Part shown: piece by piece, positions 53,153 to 62,039 of the stretch
Layout: every line of letters starts with the position of its first letter
How positions within the stretch are numbered: position 1 is the first letter of the stretch
NCBI GenBank assembly: GCA_900100325.1
Contig: LT629697.1
Location: 496,001-560,000 of the forward strand
DNA from: Frankineae bacterium MT45
Lineage (GTDB): Bacteria; Actinomycetota; Actinomycetes; Mycobacteriales; Jatrophihabitantaceae
DNA length: 64,000 bases
Direction: 5' to 3'
Made by a program: the position numbers and the translations under genes
Notes under the pieces: model-generated
The model's database searches: none
Told to the model about the DNA's origin: nothing
What the model saw: only the letters and a program-made list of their open reading frames with translations

Positions 53153-54457
53153 ATGGGGGACGTGACGACACAACTCCTGAGCGCCGCTGACATCGAGGAG
53201 GCGGCGCTGCGGCTGGCTGACGTGATCGAGTCGTCGCCGCTGCAGCTCTGCGAACGCCTGTCGCATGAGTCGGGATGGCAGGTGTATCTCAAGCGGGAGG
53301 ACCTGCAATCGGTGCGCAGCTACAAGCTGCGCGGGGCCTTCAATCTGATGGCGCAGCTCAGCGAATCGGAGCGGGCGGCCGGTGTGGTCTGTGCCAGCGC
53401 CGGCAATCACGCCCAGGGAGTGGCCTTCGCCAGTCGTCGGCTGGGGATCAGTGCGCGGGTGTACCTGCCGCGGACGACCCCGCGGCAGAAGCGTGACCGG
53501 ATTCGGGTGCACGGCGGTGAGCGGGTCGAGCTCATTCTTGTTGGTGATACGTATGACGATGCGGCGGCAGCGGCGCTGGCCGACGTGCGGGCGACCGGGG
53601 CGACACTGGTGCCGCCCTTCGACGACCTACGGACGATGGCCGGGCAGGGGACGATTGGGGCCGAGTTGCTGGCCCAGTTGCCGAAGCCGCCGGACGTTGT
53701 CGTGGTGCCGGTCGGGGGAGGCGGGCTCCTCTCCGGGCTGCTGGCCTACCTGGCCGAGCGGGCGCCGGGGGTGCGGATCGTCGGTGTGGAGCCGTCGGGA
53801 GCGGCCTCGATGACGGCGGCGTTGGCGGCTGGGGCGCCGGTGACGCTGCATGAGATGGACCCGTTCGTCGATGGGGCGGCGGTGCGCCGGGTGGGGGATC
53901 TGCCGTTCGAGATCGTCGCCGCTGCGGCCGCGGCTGACTCGGCGGGTAGCCGGGAGAGTTTCCGGATGGTCGAGGTTGACGAGGGTGCGATCTGTACCGA
54001 GATGCTGGCGCTGTACCAGAACGAGGGCATCATCGCGGAGCCGGCAGGAGCGATGGCGTCGGCGGCCGTCGGGCTGATCGCCGACCTCCGGCTGGAGTTG
54101 CCGGCGGATGCGGTAGTGGTCGCGCTCGTGTCGGGTGGGAACAACGACGTGTCGCGCTACGGCGAGGTGGTCGAGCGGTCGCTGGTGCACAGCGGGTTGA
54201 AGCACTACTTCCTGGTGGAGTTCGCTCAGAAGCCGGGGGCGCTGCGGCAGTTCCTGGACGAGGTGCTCGGCCCGGATGACGACATCACGCTCTTCGAGTA
54301 CGTCAAGCGCAACAACCGCGACACGGGTCCGGCGCTGGTCGGCATCGAGATCGGGTCGGTGGAGTCGCTGCCGGGTCTGCTGCAGCGCATGGAGGAATCA
54401 CCGATGCGCATCGAGCAGATCGATCCGGGCTCGCCGGCCTACGCCTACCTGACGTAG
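53153..54457 (+). CDS. ilvA: Threonine ammonia-lyase (threonine dehydratase)
   Basis: 434 residues. PLP lysine in VRSYKLRGAFN, then SAGNHAQG, the glycine-rich phosphate loop VPVGGGGLLSG, and EPAGAMASAA. A C-terminal ACT-like regulatory domain (about 340-430; YFLVEFAQKPGALRQFLDEVLG, DDDITLFEYVKRNN) makes it the single-ACT biosynthetic form. Makes 2-oxobutyrate for isoleucine. ATG 53153 chosen; GTG 53162 is in frame. No other ilv gene nearby. Confidence 0.93.
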   Translation: MGDVTTQLLSAADIEEAALRLADVIESSPLQLCERLSHESGWQVYLKREDLQSVRSYKLRGAFNLMAQLSESERAAGVVCASAGNHAQGVAFASRRLGISARVYLPRTTPRQKRDRIRVHGGERVELILVGDTYDDAAAAALADVRATGATLVPPFDDLRTMAGQGTIGAELLAQLPKPPDVVVVPVGGGGLLSGLLAYLAERAPGVRIVGVEPSGAASMTAALAAGAPVTLHEMDPFVDGAAVRRVGDLPFEIVAAAAAADSAGSRESFRMVEVDEGAICTEMLALYQNEGIIAEPAGAMASAAVGLIADLRLELPADAVVVALVSGGNNDVSRYGEVVERSLVHSGLKHYFLVEFAQKPGALRQFLDEVLGPDDDITLFEYVKRNNRDTGPALVGIEIGSVESLPGLLQRMEESPMRIEQIDPGSPAYAYLT

Positions 54458-54485
54458 ACACCCAGTTACTTAAGGGCTTTCGCTG

Positions 54486-54935
54486 ATGACCGCTGAGCCG
54501 CGCCCGCTTGGGGCCGACGACGAGCGCTTGCTGCGACTGGTTCGATCCCGCCTCGAGGCCGTTGGGGCGCGAGCGTCGGTGGAGCGCGTGTGGGAGACCG
54601 CATTTTCCGCGTGGGTCATCCGTGTTGCTCCCGAGGCCCGAGGAGCGGCCCCCATACAAGCCTGGGTAGTCGAGGATGACGTGTACCTCGGTGTCAGCGA
54701 GTCGTACATCGAGTTGTATCCGCTCGACGAGCGGGCATGGACTTGGGTTGGCGCGGTGATCGACGCGGTGATTCTCGGCCTCATTGAGGAAACCGGCCGC
54801 GGATCGGACAAATACATACGCCTCTTGATTGACGCCCAACCAAGCGGTTTCGGCCGACTGCTCATGCCCATGCCGTGGCGGTGGCGGCGAGTTCGTCGAT
54901 TCGCTCCCTACGACATCGTCGCTCCGCAGTCGTAG
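54486..54935 (+). CDS. Hypothetical protein, 149 aa
   Basis: Not recognised. ATG 54486, 28 bp after ilvA and possibly read through from it, with AAGGG upstream. Soluble, with an N-terminal helix (DDERLLRLVRSRLEAVGA), a beta-rich middle (AWVIRVAP, IQAWVVEDDVYLGVS, YIELYPL) and a helix VGAVIDAVILGLIEETG. No membrane or catalytic motif. The stop lies inside a 10-bp hairpin. Confidence 0.72.
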   Translation: MTAEPRPLGADDERLLRLVRSRLEAVGARASVERVWETAFSAWVIRVAPEARGAAPIQAWVVEDDVYLGVSESYIELYPLDERAWTWVGAVIDAVILGLIEETGRGSDKYIRLLIDAQPSGFGRLLMPMPWRWRRVRRFAPYDIVAPQS

Positions 54936-54968
54936 ATCTGTAGGCAACGTACGGATCCACGACTGCGG
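54924..54968. terminator. Hairpin spanning the stop of the 54486 gene
   Basis: CCGCAGTCGT (54924-54933) and ACGACTGCGG (54959-54968) pair perfectly with a 25-nt loop. It separates convergent genes and may terminate in both directions. Confidence 0.65.
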
Positions 54969-54978
54969 CCGGTCTCTG

Positions 54979-56352
54979 TCACGGGTCGGGTGGTGGGTCA
55001 GGGTCGCTGGTGGGTGGGGTGATGGATTGGTAGTGGTGTCTGGTTTTCGTGGTCCAGTGGTGGGTGCCGGTGGTGTCGTGGTGGGTGAGTGTCCAGCCGA
55101 GGTGGTGTTTGAGTCGGTGGTGTTTGCGGCACAACGCGGTCAAGTTCGCGGCGCTGGTCGATCCGGTGGGGTAGGGGGTGCGGTGGTCGAGGTCGCAGCG
55201 TCTCGCGCTCCGTGAGCAGGTGGGGAAGGCGCAGGTCTGGTCGCGGGTGATGACGAAATCCGCGAGGTTGCGTGGGGGTTTGTAGGTGGTGCGGCCGTAG
55301 TCGAGGAGGGTTCCAGTGACCGGGTCGGTGACCAGCCTGCGCCAGGTCCCGGTCGGGTCGGCGGCGATCTTGCGGGCGAGGGCGGCGGGGATCGGGCCGT
55401 ACCCGTCCAACTCACCCGGCAACTCATCCACGCCGAGCAGGGTGGTCGCGGCGACGGTGACCTGGACGCTGGGCCGCATCCCGTGGGCTTTCGGCAACGC
55501 CGGGTCATTGAGCGCTTGTAGGGCGATGGACAGGAACGCGTCCGCGCGGCGCTGATCCGCCGTGCGGTCATCACCCGGGGACTCGGTTTTCGACTGGTCG
55601 GCGACGGCGTTGACCGCGACCATCACCGCGTCGGCGGCGTCGGCGGGGAGGTAGGCCCAGATCGCGGCCATCCCATCATCGTGCGGGAACCGCGCCACCC
55701 TGCGTTCGGCGACCGCGTCCAGGTGCTTAGCCGTCTCCGTTTTCGGGTTGAACTTCGCGACGGCGCGGCGGACGGTGTTGGTGAACTGGGTCGGGGTCTG
55801 ATGCCCCACCTTCGGCAACACAGCTTCTTCGACCCGGGCCACAATGTCGGGTTCGGGGATGTTGGTGACGGCGCCGACGAGAGTCATCGCATGCCGCGCC
55901 GTGGTCCGCCCCTCGACCAGGAGTTGGTGGGTGGTCGGGATCCGCTGCACCAACGTGCTCGCGTGGAACAGCGCCCACGATGCCCGGGTCGAGGGGATCT
56001 GCAACGCGCAGGAGACGTCCGCCTCCGCGGCTTCCCACGCCAGTTGCCGATCCGGCGCCAGTTCCTCCGCATGATCGCTGATCGAGGCCAGCAAGGACGC
56101 TTCGGTCGCGGCGAACCAGGCCTGCTGCCGGCGGACCGCGATCAGCATGTCCACCCGGCCGACATGACTCAACCGCTCCGGGTCCAATACCCCGAGAAGC
56201 GCCGAGGTCTCCGGACCTGGCTCATGCACCGCCAACCAGCTGGCAACGCTATCCGGGGACATCACCGCGTCGGCGAACGACGGCACCCGAACCGGCACCG
56301 TGAACTCACCCTCCACGGGCGAATCAGGTGTCGCGTCGAATGTCCCCTCCAT
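54979..56352 (-). CDS. DUF222-HNH endonuclease (13E12 repeat family)
   Basis: 457 residues. The N-terminal DUF222 helical region (about 60-330; VRRQQAWFAATEASLLASI, GRTTARHAMTLVGAV) is followed by the HNH domain (about 375-430): FVITRDQTCAFPTCSRSARRCDLDHRTPYPTGSTSAANLTALCRKHHRLKHH. The Cys pairs and the DH of the catalytic site are intact. The tail is His/Thr/Pro-rich. This family occurs in multiple copies in many actinobacteria and is suspected to be mobile; role unproven. ATG 56352. Confidence 0.92.
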   Translation of the reverse strand: MEGTFDATPDSPVEGEFTVPVRVPSFADAVMSPDSVASWLAVHEPGPETSALLGVLDPERLSHVGRVDMLIAVRRQQAWFAATEASLLASISDHAEELAPDRQLAWEAAEADVSCALQIPSTRASWALFHASTLVQRIPTTHQLLVEGRTTARHAMTLVGAVTNIPEPDIVARVEEAVLPKVGHQTPTQFTNTVRRAVAKFNPKTETAKHLDAVAERRVARFPHDDGMAAIWAYLPADAADAVMVAVNAVADQSKTESPGDDRTADQRRADAFLSIALQALNDPALPKAHGMRPSVQVTVAATTLLGVDELPGELDGYGPIPAALARKIAADPTGTWRRLVTDPVTGTLLDYGRTTYKPPRNLADFVITRDQTCAFPTCSRSARRCDLDHRTPYPTGSTSAANLTALCRKHHRLKHHLGWTLTHHDTTGTHHWTTKTRHHYQSITPPTSDPDPPPDP

Positions 56353-56645
56353 GCCCTCAATCGTACAGGTGTACTACGACAGAAAGTAGCTCTAGATGGG
56401 GAATCTGCCGGAAAAATAATGGGATTCGCCGTACGTCAGCGCTGCACGCGTGAAGTCGAAGGGCATCTGGGGTGTGAAGTTACGGCAACGGGGAACCTGT
56501 GTCGGCACGCCGGCGCCGGCTCGGAGCGTTGCCGGGAGGTGTCGCGGGCGACAGCGGCGGCATGAACTTTCGGTCGCGCGAAGCGACGGGCGGAAACGTG
56601 CGGCGGCGCGAACGTACAGAGCCTGACGTTTGGTGCCGGGAGCGT

Positions 56646-56850
56646 GCGGTGGCGCGAAACAGAGCGGTGGCGCGAAACAGAGTGGTGGCGCGAAGCAGAG
56701 CGGTGGCGCGAAACAGCGGTGGCGCGAAACAGCGGTGGCGAGAAACGGGGCCAGCGTGAAGCGTCGCGCGGAGAGGTGCGGCGGCGCGAAGCAGCGTGGT
56801 GGTGCGAAACAGAGTGGTGGTGCGAAACAGCGGTGGCGCGAAACAGCGCC
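56646..56850. repeat. Minisatellite of 16/18-bp units
   Basis: Three 18-bp units (56646, 56664, 56682; GYGGTGGCGCGAARCAGA) are followed by two 16-bp units (56700, 56716), a variant, and a second block near 56780-56846. The mixed 16 and 18 periods break any reading frame, so I do not call the overlapping ORFs genes. The rest of 56353-56867 holds nothing else I can assign. It begins right after the stop of the minus-strand exported protein. Confidence 0.85.
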
Positions 56851-56867
56851 GAGAAACAGCCGTGAAA

Positions 56868-58277
56868 CTAAGGCCGAAGCACGCTGAACGACACCGAACT
56901 GCCTGCCCCAGGCACCACCGCGTTGAGCGCAGCAGTCGCCGCACCACAGCCGGTGAACTCACCGATCGAAAGCTGCCCGGACAACCCGCCGCCGGTCGTC
57001 GGGTCGAACGTCCCGGCACCGCCCGAGGCGAGGTGAAGCGTCACCGGTGACTTGGTGCGGCAGCCACTCGACGTCACCGGAAGCAGTCCGAAGAGTTTCA
57101 CCGACTTGAGGCTCACCGAGAAGATCGAGTCGGCCGTAGCGCTGAGGTTCGCGCTCACCCGACCAGTGACCGCTCCGACAGGAGTGAAGGCAGCCGTCAC
57201 CGTGATCGGGACGAAGCCGAAGAGCGTCCCCTCGATCACGGCCGGCGGAACCGTGAGCGTGCCGGTGAAGCTCCCGTCGGCCGCAGCCGGTCGCACCCGC
57301 AGCGTCCCGGGGCCGAGGCGTCCGGCTCCGCTCACCGACGGCAGCGTGAAGGTCCCGTTCAGCGAGTACGCAGTCGCGACCACCTTCGGCACCACCGCCG
57401 GAGGCGCGGCCCCAACCGAGGTACGCGGGGCCGGTGTCGGAGAAGTAGCCGGCTTCACCGGCGTCGGAGTCGGTGCATTCCGTGGCGTAGGCGTGGCGGC
57501 CGGCTTCGGTGACGCAACCACGCAACCATCGCCCGGTGCTGCCGAGCTGCCGGAGCAGACGTGCGGGGAATGGGTGAAGATCGTGTTGTCCCGTCCGGCC
57601 GTAGTAGTACACGTCACCGACGCCGGCAGAGTCACCGACGAGCCGTCGGCGGTCGCGGCCGCCAACTGCAGCACGAAGGTATCGGCCCGCAGCGAGTAGG
57701 AGGCGCTCGAAGAGTAGGAGTAGGTCGGCGCTCCGGCCAGCCACCCACCGACTAGAGCCAGCGGCGTCCCGGGATTAGATGGCAGTGCCATCAGCGATGC
57801 CAGCGTGGACGTCGTCGGAGGCGGAGAAGTCGGCGCGGTTGCCGAGACCTGCGGCCCGAAGACGCCCCCGACGGAGACCGCGTGCAGCTGGCGAAGCTCG
57901 TCGACGACGTCGGCCGAGAGAACCAGGCTCACTGACGTCAGCCGGAGCGCGCTGTCAGCAGCGGCACCGCCGCCCACTCCCGAGCTGGGCGCGGAACTCG
58001 GACCGCCTCCGCTCGGCCCGGCGGACCAGGCGACGAGGGCGGTGATCGAGTGCGTGGTGCTGCCGGGGAAGACGCAGTCGTAGCCGACCTGGACCGGGTT
58101 GGGAGCGTCGGAGGTCCCGAGCGCGCTGGCGCCGGTGGCGCTCAAGTAGACGGCCGCCGTGGTGGTGGCCGAGATGCTGACCACCGCGCCGAGAACCATC
58201 CGCGAGGCACGCCAAAGGGACGCACGCCGCAGGGAGGCACACCGCAGGGAGGCCTGGCGCGCCCGGAACGGCGTCAC
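56868..58277 (-). CDS. Exported protein with array-type C-terminal domain
   Basis: 469 residues from GTG 58277. An Arg-rich N-terminus with four 5-residue ASLRR-type repeats precedes a hydrophobic segment and an ALG cleavage site near 53. The N-terminal domain (about 60-250) starts GYDCVFPG and has a late Cys pair, loosely like the DUF6801 pattern. A Pro/Thr linker (about 265-300) leads to the C-terminal domain (about 310-469; GRLGPGTL, TLFGFVPITV, TSSGCRTKSPVTLHLAS) homologous to those at 2-787, 3133 and 4889. It lies 50 kb from the array and lacks its promoter and the DANGDGP loop. Surface role inferred. Confidence 0.83.
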   Translation of the reverse strand: MTPFRARQASLRCASLRRASLWRASRMVLGAVVSISATTTAAVYLSATGASALGTSDAPNPVQVGYDCVFPGSTTHSITALVAWSAGPSGGGPSSAPSSGVGGGAAADSALRLTSVSLVLSADVVDELRQLHAVSVGGVFGPQVSATAPTSPPPTTSTLASLMALPSNPGTPLALVGGWLAGAPTYSYSSSASYSLRADTFVLQLAAATADGSSVTLPASVTCTTTAGRDNTIFTHSPHVCSGSSAAPGDGCVVASPKPAATPTPRNAPTPTPVKPATSPTPAPRTSVGAAPPAVVPKVVATAYSLNGTFTLPSVSGAGRLGPGTLRVRPAAADGSFTGTLTVPPAVIEGTLFGFVPITVTAAFTPVGAVTGRVSANLSATADSIFSVSLKSVKLFGLLPVTSSGCRTKSPVTLHLASGGAGTFDPTTGGGLSGQLSIGEFTGCGAATAALNAVVPGAGSSVSFSVLRP

Positions 58278-58517
58278 GGCACCCCCCTACGCAGAAGCTG
58301 CGCACTGAAGCTGCGCAATCACTATGTGCTCGTGCGGTGACAGGCAAAATCCGCGTGTCACCGGCCACGATGCCAACATTCAGAACGGTAGGCAAGTTGA
58401 AATGGGCACTTCGCCAGGTCCGTGACATCCGCGTGACATCCGCCCGCACCCGAGCCGTCCCGCACGCCCCGCACCTCCACGACGGCACCGATTCGCGGGC
58501 GTCAGTAATCTGAGCAG

Positions 58518-59801
58518 GTGATCGATCTCCGCCTTCTCCGCGACGAACCCGAACTAGTGCGCGCCTCCCAGCGCGTCCGGGGCGCGGACCCGTCCCTGGT
58601 CGACGCGCTGCTGGCCGCCGACGAGGCACGCCGCTCGGCCGTCTCGCGCGCCGACGACCTGCGCGCCGAGCAGAAGCCGCTGGGACGCCTGGTGGCCAAG
58701 GCGAGCGCCGAGGAGCGTCCGGCGCTGCTGGCCCGGGCCAAGGAACTGGCTGACGGGGTCAAGGCAGCCGAGGCCGAACAGTCCGCGGCCGACGAGGCAC
58801 TGCGGGTCGCCCATCTGGCCATCCCGAACGTCGTCGAGGACGGCGTCCCACCCGGCGGCGAGGCCGACTTCGTGACGCTGGAACTCGTCGGTACCCCGCC
58901 CGAGGTCGAGAACCCGAAGGAGCACACCGAGATCGGAGCGCTGCTCGGCGCTATCGACACCGAGCGTGGGGCCAAGGTCAGCGGTGCCCGCTTCTACTTC
59001 CTCACCGGGATCGGCGCCCAGCTCGAACTCGCGCTGGTGAACATGGCGATGGCCCAGGCCACCGCGGCCGGATTCATCCCGATGATCGCGCCCGCGCTGG
59101 TAAAGCCGGAGACGATGGAGGGCACCGGCTTCCTCGGCTCGCACTCGGATGAGGTCTACAAGCTGGCCGACGACGACCTCTACCTGGTGGGGACGTCCGA
59201 GGTGGCGCTGGCCGGCTACCACTCCGGCGAGATCCTGGACGCGGCCTCACTGCCGCTGCGCTATGCCGGCTTCTCCTCCTGCTTCCGGCGCGAGGCCGGC
59301 TCCTACGGGAAGGACACCAAGGGCATCATCCGGGTGCACTGGTTCGACAAGGTCGAGATGTTCTCCTACGTCGGCGTCGACGAGGCGGCCGAGGAGCACA
59401 AGCGGCTGCTGGCCTGGGAGCGTCAGTTCATGGACGCCCTGGAGCTCTCCTACCGGGTCATCGACGTCGCCGCCGGAGACCTCGGCTCGAGCGCCTCCCG
59501 CAAGTACGACATCGAGGCCTGGTTCCCCTCGCAGGGCGCCTACCGCGAGCTCACCTCGACCTCCAACTGCACGACTTTCCAGTCGCGGCGGCTCAACATC
59601 CGCTCCCGTGCCGCCGCCACTGACGGTGGCAAGGGCGTCGTCGGACCGGTGGCCACCCTCAACGGGACGCTCTGCGCGGTCGCGCGCACCATCGCCTGCC
59701 TCCTCGATCACCACCAGCAGCCGGACGGTTCGGTCTATGTCCCGACGGCCCTGCGCCCATGGCTCGGTGGCCGGGAGCTACTCACGCCGGTGGTGCGTTG
59801 A
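58518..59801 (+). CDS. serS: Seryl-tRNA synthetase
   Basis: 427 residues. The N-terminal coiled-coil arm (about 1-110) is followed by class II motifs: motif 2 [40 protein letters not shown] and motif 3 [18 protein letters not shown]. Charges tRNA-Ser (and tRNA-Sec if present). GTG 58518 is 6 nt after TAATCT, so leaderless. The intergenic 58278-58517 shows no other gene. Confidence 0.97.
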   Translation: MIDLRLLRDEPELVRASQRVRGADPSLVDALLAADEARRSAVSRADDLRAEQKPLGRLVAKASAEERPALLARAKELADGVKAAEAEQSAADEALRVAHLAIPNVVEDGVPPGGEADFVTLELVGTPPEVENPKEHTEIGALLGAIDTERGAKVSGARFYFLTGIGAQLELALVNMAMAQATAAGFIPMIAPALVKPETMEGTGFLGSHSDEVYKLADDDLYLVGTSEVALAGYHSGEILDAASLPLRYAGFSSCFRREAGSYGKDTKGIIRVHWFDKVEMFSYVGVDEAAEEHKRLLAWERQFMDALELSYRVIDVAAGDLGSSASRKYDIEAWFPSQGAYRELTSTSNCTTFQSRRLNIRSRAAATDGGKGVVGPVATLNGTLCAVARTIACLLDHHQQPDGSVYVPTALRPWLGGRELLTPVVR

Positions 59802-59812
59802 TCAACCGGCCG

Positions 59813-60643
59813 ATGCCGGGTGTGCGACTCGTCGCCACCGACATCGACGGCACGCTACTGCGATCGGACTACACCATCTCCGACCGCTCCCGTGCCGCGA
59901 TCGCCCAGGCCGCCGAGGCCGGGCTGCTGATCGTCTTCGTCACCGGCCGCCCGCCTCGCTGGCTGGACGAGATCGGCGCGATGACCGGGCACACCGGCGT
60001 GGCGGTCGCGGCCAACGGCGCCGTCACCTATGACCTGCACACCAGCGAGATCGTCGGTAGCCACCCGTTGGAACCGGAGCTGATCCGCAGCGTCACCACC
60101 GCGCTGCGGGCCCGCTTCCCGGAGGTGACCTTCGGCCTCGAGTACGGGCTCAGTTTCGGGCACGAGCCTGATTACCGCCACGACTGGGAGATCAGCCCGA
60201 CGCACGACCGGGCCGGGAACCTGATCGCCCCGCCGACGATCGGCCACCTGGACGAGATCGGCCTGCACCCGGCGGTGAAGCTGCTGGCGAAGGACCGTAC
60301 CGCCGAGCCGGACGAGTTCATGGCGGCGGCCGCGGAGTTGCTGCACGGGCAGGCGACGGTCACCCACTCCTCGAAGACGGCGCTGCTGGAGATCGCCGCC
60401 GCCGGGATCACCAAGGCCACCGGGCTGGCCGACATCGCGGCCCGGGAGGGGTTCGACCCGAGCCAGGTGGCCGCGATCGGCGACATGCCGAACGACCTTC
60501 CGATGCTGGCCTGGGCCGGTCACTCCTTCGCGGTGGCCAATGCCCACCCGTCCGTGCAGGCCGCGGCCGATCAGGTGGTCGACTCAAATGACGACGACGC
60601 TGTCGCCCAGCTCATCGAATGGGTACTGCATACCTATCGCTGA
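59813..60643 (+). CDS. HAD-superfamily (Cof-type) phosphatase
   Basis: 276 residues from ATG 59813; TTG 59798 overlapping the serS stop and GTG 59822 are alternatives. Motif I ATDIDGTLL, motif II FVTGRP, motif III Lys near LLAKDRT and motif IV GDMPNDLPML. The C2-type cap lies between motifs II and III. The serS-HAD pairing is common in actinobacteria. Substrate likely a sugar or nucleotide phosphate; not resolved. Confidence 0.87.
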   Translation: MPGVRLVATDIDGTLLRSDYTISDRSRAAIAQAAEAGLLIVFVTGRPPRWLDEIGAMTGHTGVAVAANGAVTYDLHTSEIVGSHPLEPELIRSVTTALRARFPEVTFGLEYGLSFGHEPDYRHDWEISPTHDRAGNLIAPPTIGHLDEIGLHPAVKLLAKDRTAEPDEFMAAAAELLHGQATVTHSSKTALLEIAAAGITKATGLADIAAREGFDPSQVAAIGDMPNDLPMLAWAGHSFAVANAHPSVQAAADQVVDSNDDDAVAQLIEWVLHTYR

Positions 60644-60650
60644 TAGAGCA

Positions 60651-60680
60651 TTCCGATCCGGAAGTATTTCCGTCGGAAAT
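60651..60680. promoter_or_regulatory. Paired TTCCG...CGGAA boxes
   Basis: TTCCG-ATC-CGGAA (60651-60663) and ATTTCCG-T-CGGAAAT (60666-60680) are adjacent perfect inverted repeats, 8 bp after the HAD stop and 91 bp before the TasA-like gene. They may be a regulator site for the fibre operon or a terminator pair. Confidence 0.55.
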
Positions 60681-60770
60681 TATTCGAATCACTTAAGTCC
60701 TTGAATTGGGTGTCGATGCTGTCCTCAAGTTGCGCAGCATCCAGCTGCCAGCCATCGGGAGGCAGTTGCC

Positions 60771-61412
60771 ATGAGGATCAACGAGATTCGGGAAAATCTC
60801 ACAACTAAACGCAAGAGCGTCCTCTTCGTCGCATTCGCGGTACTGCTCGTCGGGGGAGGGGCGGCCGTCACGGGGACGATCTCCACCTTCACCTCGACGC
60901 AGAGCAAGACCCAGTCCATCTCCAGCGGCACCTTCACCTTCGCCCTGAACGACCCGGGCGCGGGCTCCGTCTTCTCCACCAACGTCTCGGGGATGGCGCC
61001 GGGCGACTTCGCCGACCGTCTCGTCAACGTCGTGAACGCCGGCTCAATCAACTACGGCTCGGTGGCCATCGTCGTCACCGCCCCCACCACCAGCAGCCTG
61101 CTGGACACCGACGCCACCAACGGCCTGAAGTTGGCCGTCGACGACTGCTCGGTTCCCTGGACGCAGGCCTCGGCCACCGTGGCGGCGACCTGCAGTGGAA
61201 CCACCACCGCCGAGACGGCGCTCACCGCGGTCGCGACGCTGAAGGGGACCGGGCCCTCGTACTCGACGGGGCTGGTCGCACTCACCGGCGGTACCGACTA
61301 CCTGCGCTTCCACTACAACCTGCCGTCCGCGTCGACGGGAACCTCCGGACTCACCTCGGTGCTGAACTTCGCCTTCACGGCGACGCAGGCCACCGGCGGT
61401 GCCTACCACTAA
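60771..61412 (+). CDS. TasA/camelysin-like fibre protein
   Basis: 213 residues. RBS GGGAGG. The N-terminal region KRKSVLFVAFAVLLVGGGAAVTGTISTFTSTQSKT has the SipW-type signal peptide form. The mature protein is beta-rich (GTFTFALNDPG, GSINYGSVAIVVTAP, LDTDATNGLKLAVDDCSVPW) with two cysteines, as in TasA-like biofilm fibre subunits. The cognate signal peptidase is the next gene. The LDTDATNGL...CS-PW block recurs in the adhesin two genes downstream, so the two are paralogous in this part. Confidence 0.82.
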   Translation: MRINEIRENLTTKRKSVLFVAFAVLLVGGGAAVTGTISTFTSTQSKTQSISSGTFTFALNDPGAGSVFSTNVSGMAPGDFADRLVNVVNAGSINYGSVAIVVTAPTTSSLLDTDATNGLKLAVDDCSVPWTQASATVAATCSGTTTAETALTAVATLKGTGPSYSTGLVALTGGTDYLRFHYNLPSASTGTSGLTSVLNFAFTATQATGGAYH

Positions 61413-61439
61413 CCGGGACGGTCGGAGCCTCGATCAGCG

Positions 61440-62039
61440 ATGACTGCGCTGCTGTGGGTCGTCAGGGTGCTGCGCTGGATGGTCAGCGCAGCACTGCTGG
61501 CGTCTGTCCTGCTCAGCGCAGTCGTCCTGACGATCGGGGTCACCGGCACGCTGCGCATCCACGGCGAACTGACCGGCAGCATGTCGCCGATGATCCATGT
61601 CGGCGACCTGGTCCTCTACCGACCCGAGGCGGCCGAGGACGTCCGGCCCGGACAGGTCATCAGCTTCACCCGCGCCGGCACCGAGTTCCCGGTGACGCAT
61701 CGAGTCGAGCAGTTGAGCATCGCTGACGGCACGGTGAACATCGTGACCAAGGGCGACGCCAACGACTCAATCGACCCGCACGAGGCGATCTTTCCGATAA
61801 AGCAGACGGTCTGGCATGAAGTCGCCGTGGTCGCGGGCGTCGGCAACATACTCAACCGTCTCACCGGGCGCAACGGCGTCGGGTTCATTCTCGGGTTCCT
61901 GCCGCTGTTCTTCGCCCTGCCGTGGCTGGAGCGGCTCATCCGCCAGCTCCCCGATCCGGCCGAACTCCTCGACAATTACGACTACTCCGCCCTGGCCATC
62001 CTGGCCCGGCCGCGTCGCAGTCCAGCGGTGCCAGCATGA
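61440..62039 (+). CDS. Signal peptidase I, SipW (ER) type
   Basis: 199 residues. TM1 (AALLASVLLSAVVLTIGV), catalytic Ser in GSMSPMIHVGDLVLY, His in FPVTHRVEQL replacing the usual Lys, then TKGDANDSIDP: this Ser/His form is the SipW/ER class of family S26. A second TM (GFILGFLPLFFALPWL) is near the C-terminus. It cleaves the TasA-like protein before it and probably the adhesin after it, whose start overlaps the stop (ATGA). Confidence 0.9.
   Translation: MTALLWVVRVLRWMVSAALLASVLLSAVVLTIGVTGTLRIHGELTGSMSPMIHVGDLVLYRPEAAEDVRPGQVISFTRAGTEFPVTHRVEQLSIADGTVNIVTKGDANDSIDPHEAIFPIKQTVWHEVAVVAGVGNILNRLTGRNGVGFILGFLPLFFALPWLERLIRQLPDPAELLDNYDYSALAILARPRRSPAVPA

Noticed and set aside
54979-56352. Complete insertion sequence around the DUF222/HNH gene
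   Set aside because: No terminal inverted repeats, target duplication or transposase seen; the flanking 10-bp hairpin at 54924 lies on one side only.
56646-56850. CRISPR array
   Set aside because: Units are contiguous with no unique spacers, are only 16-18 bp, and no cas genes are present.
56499-57019. ORFs on both strands across the minisatellite (for example 56630-56887 with GGAKQS repeats and a leftward Arg/Phe-rich frame)
   Set aside because: Unit length switches between 16 and 18 bp, so the repeat meaning shifts frame; no RBS; composition is purely repeat-driven.
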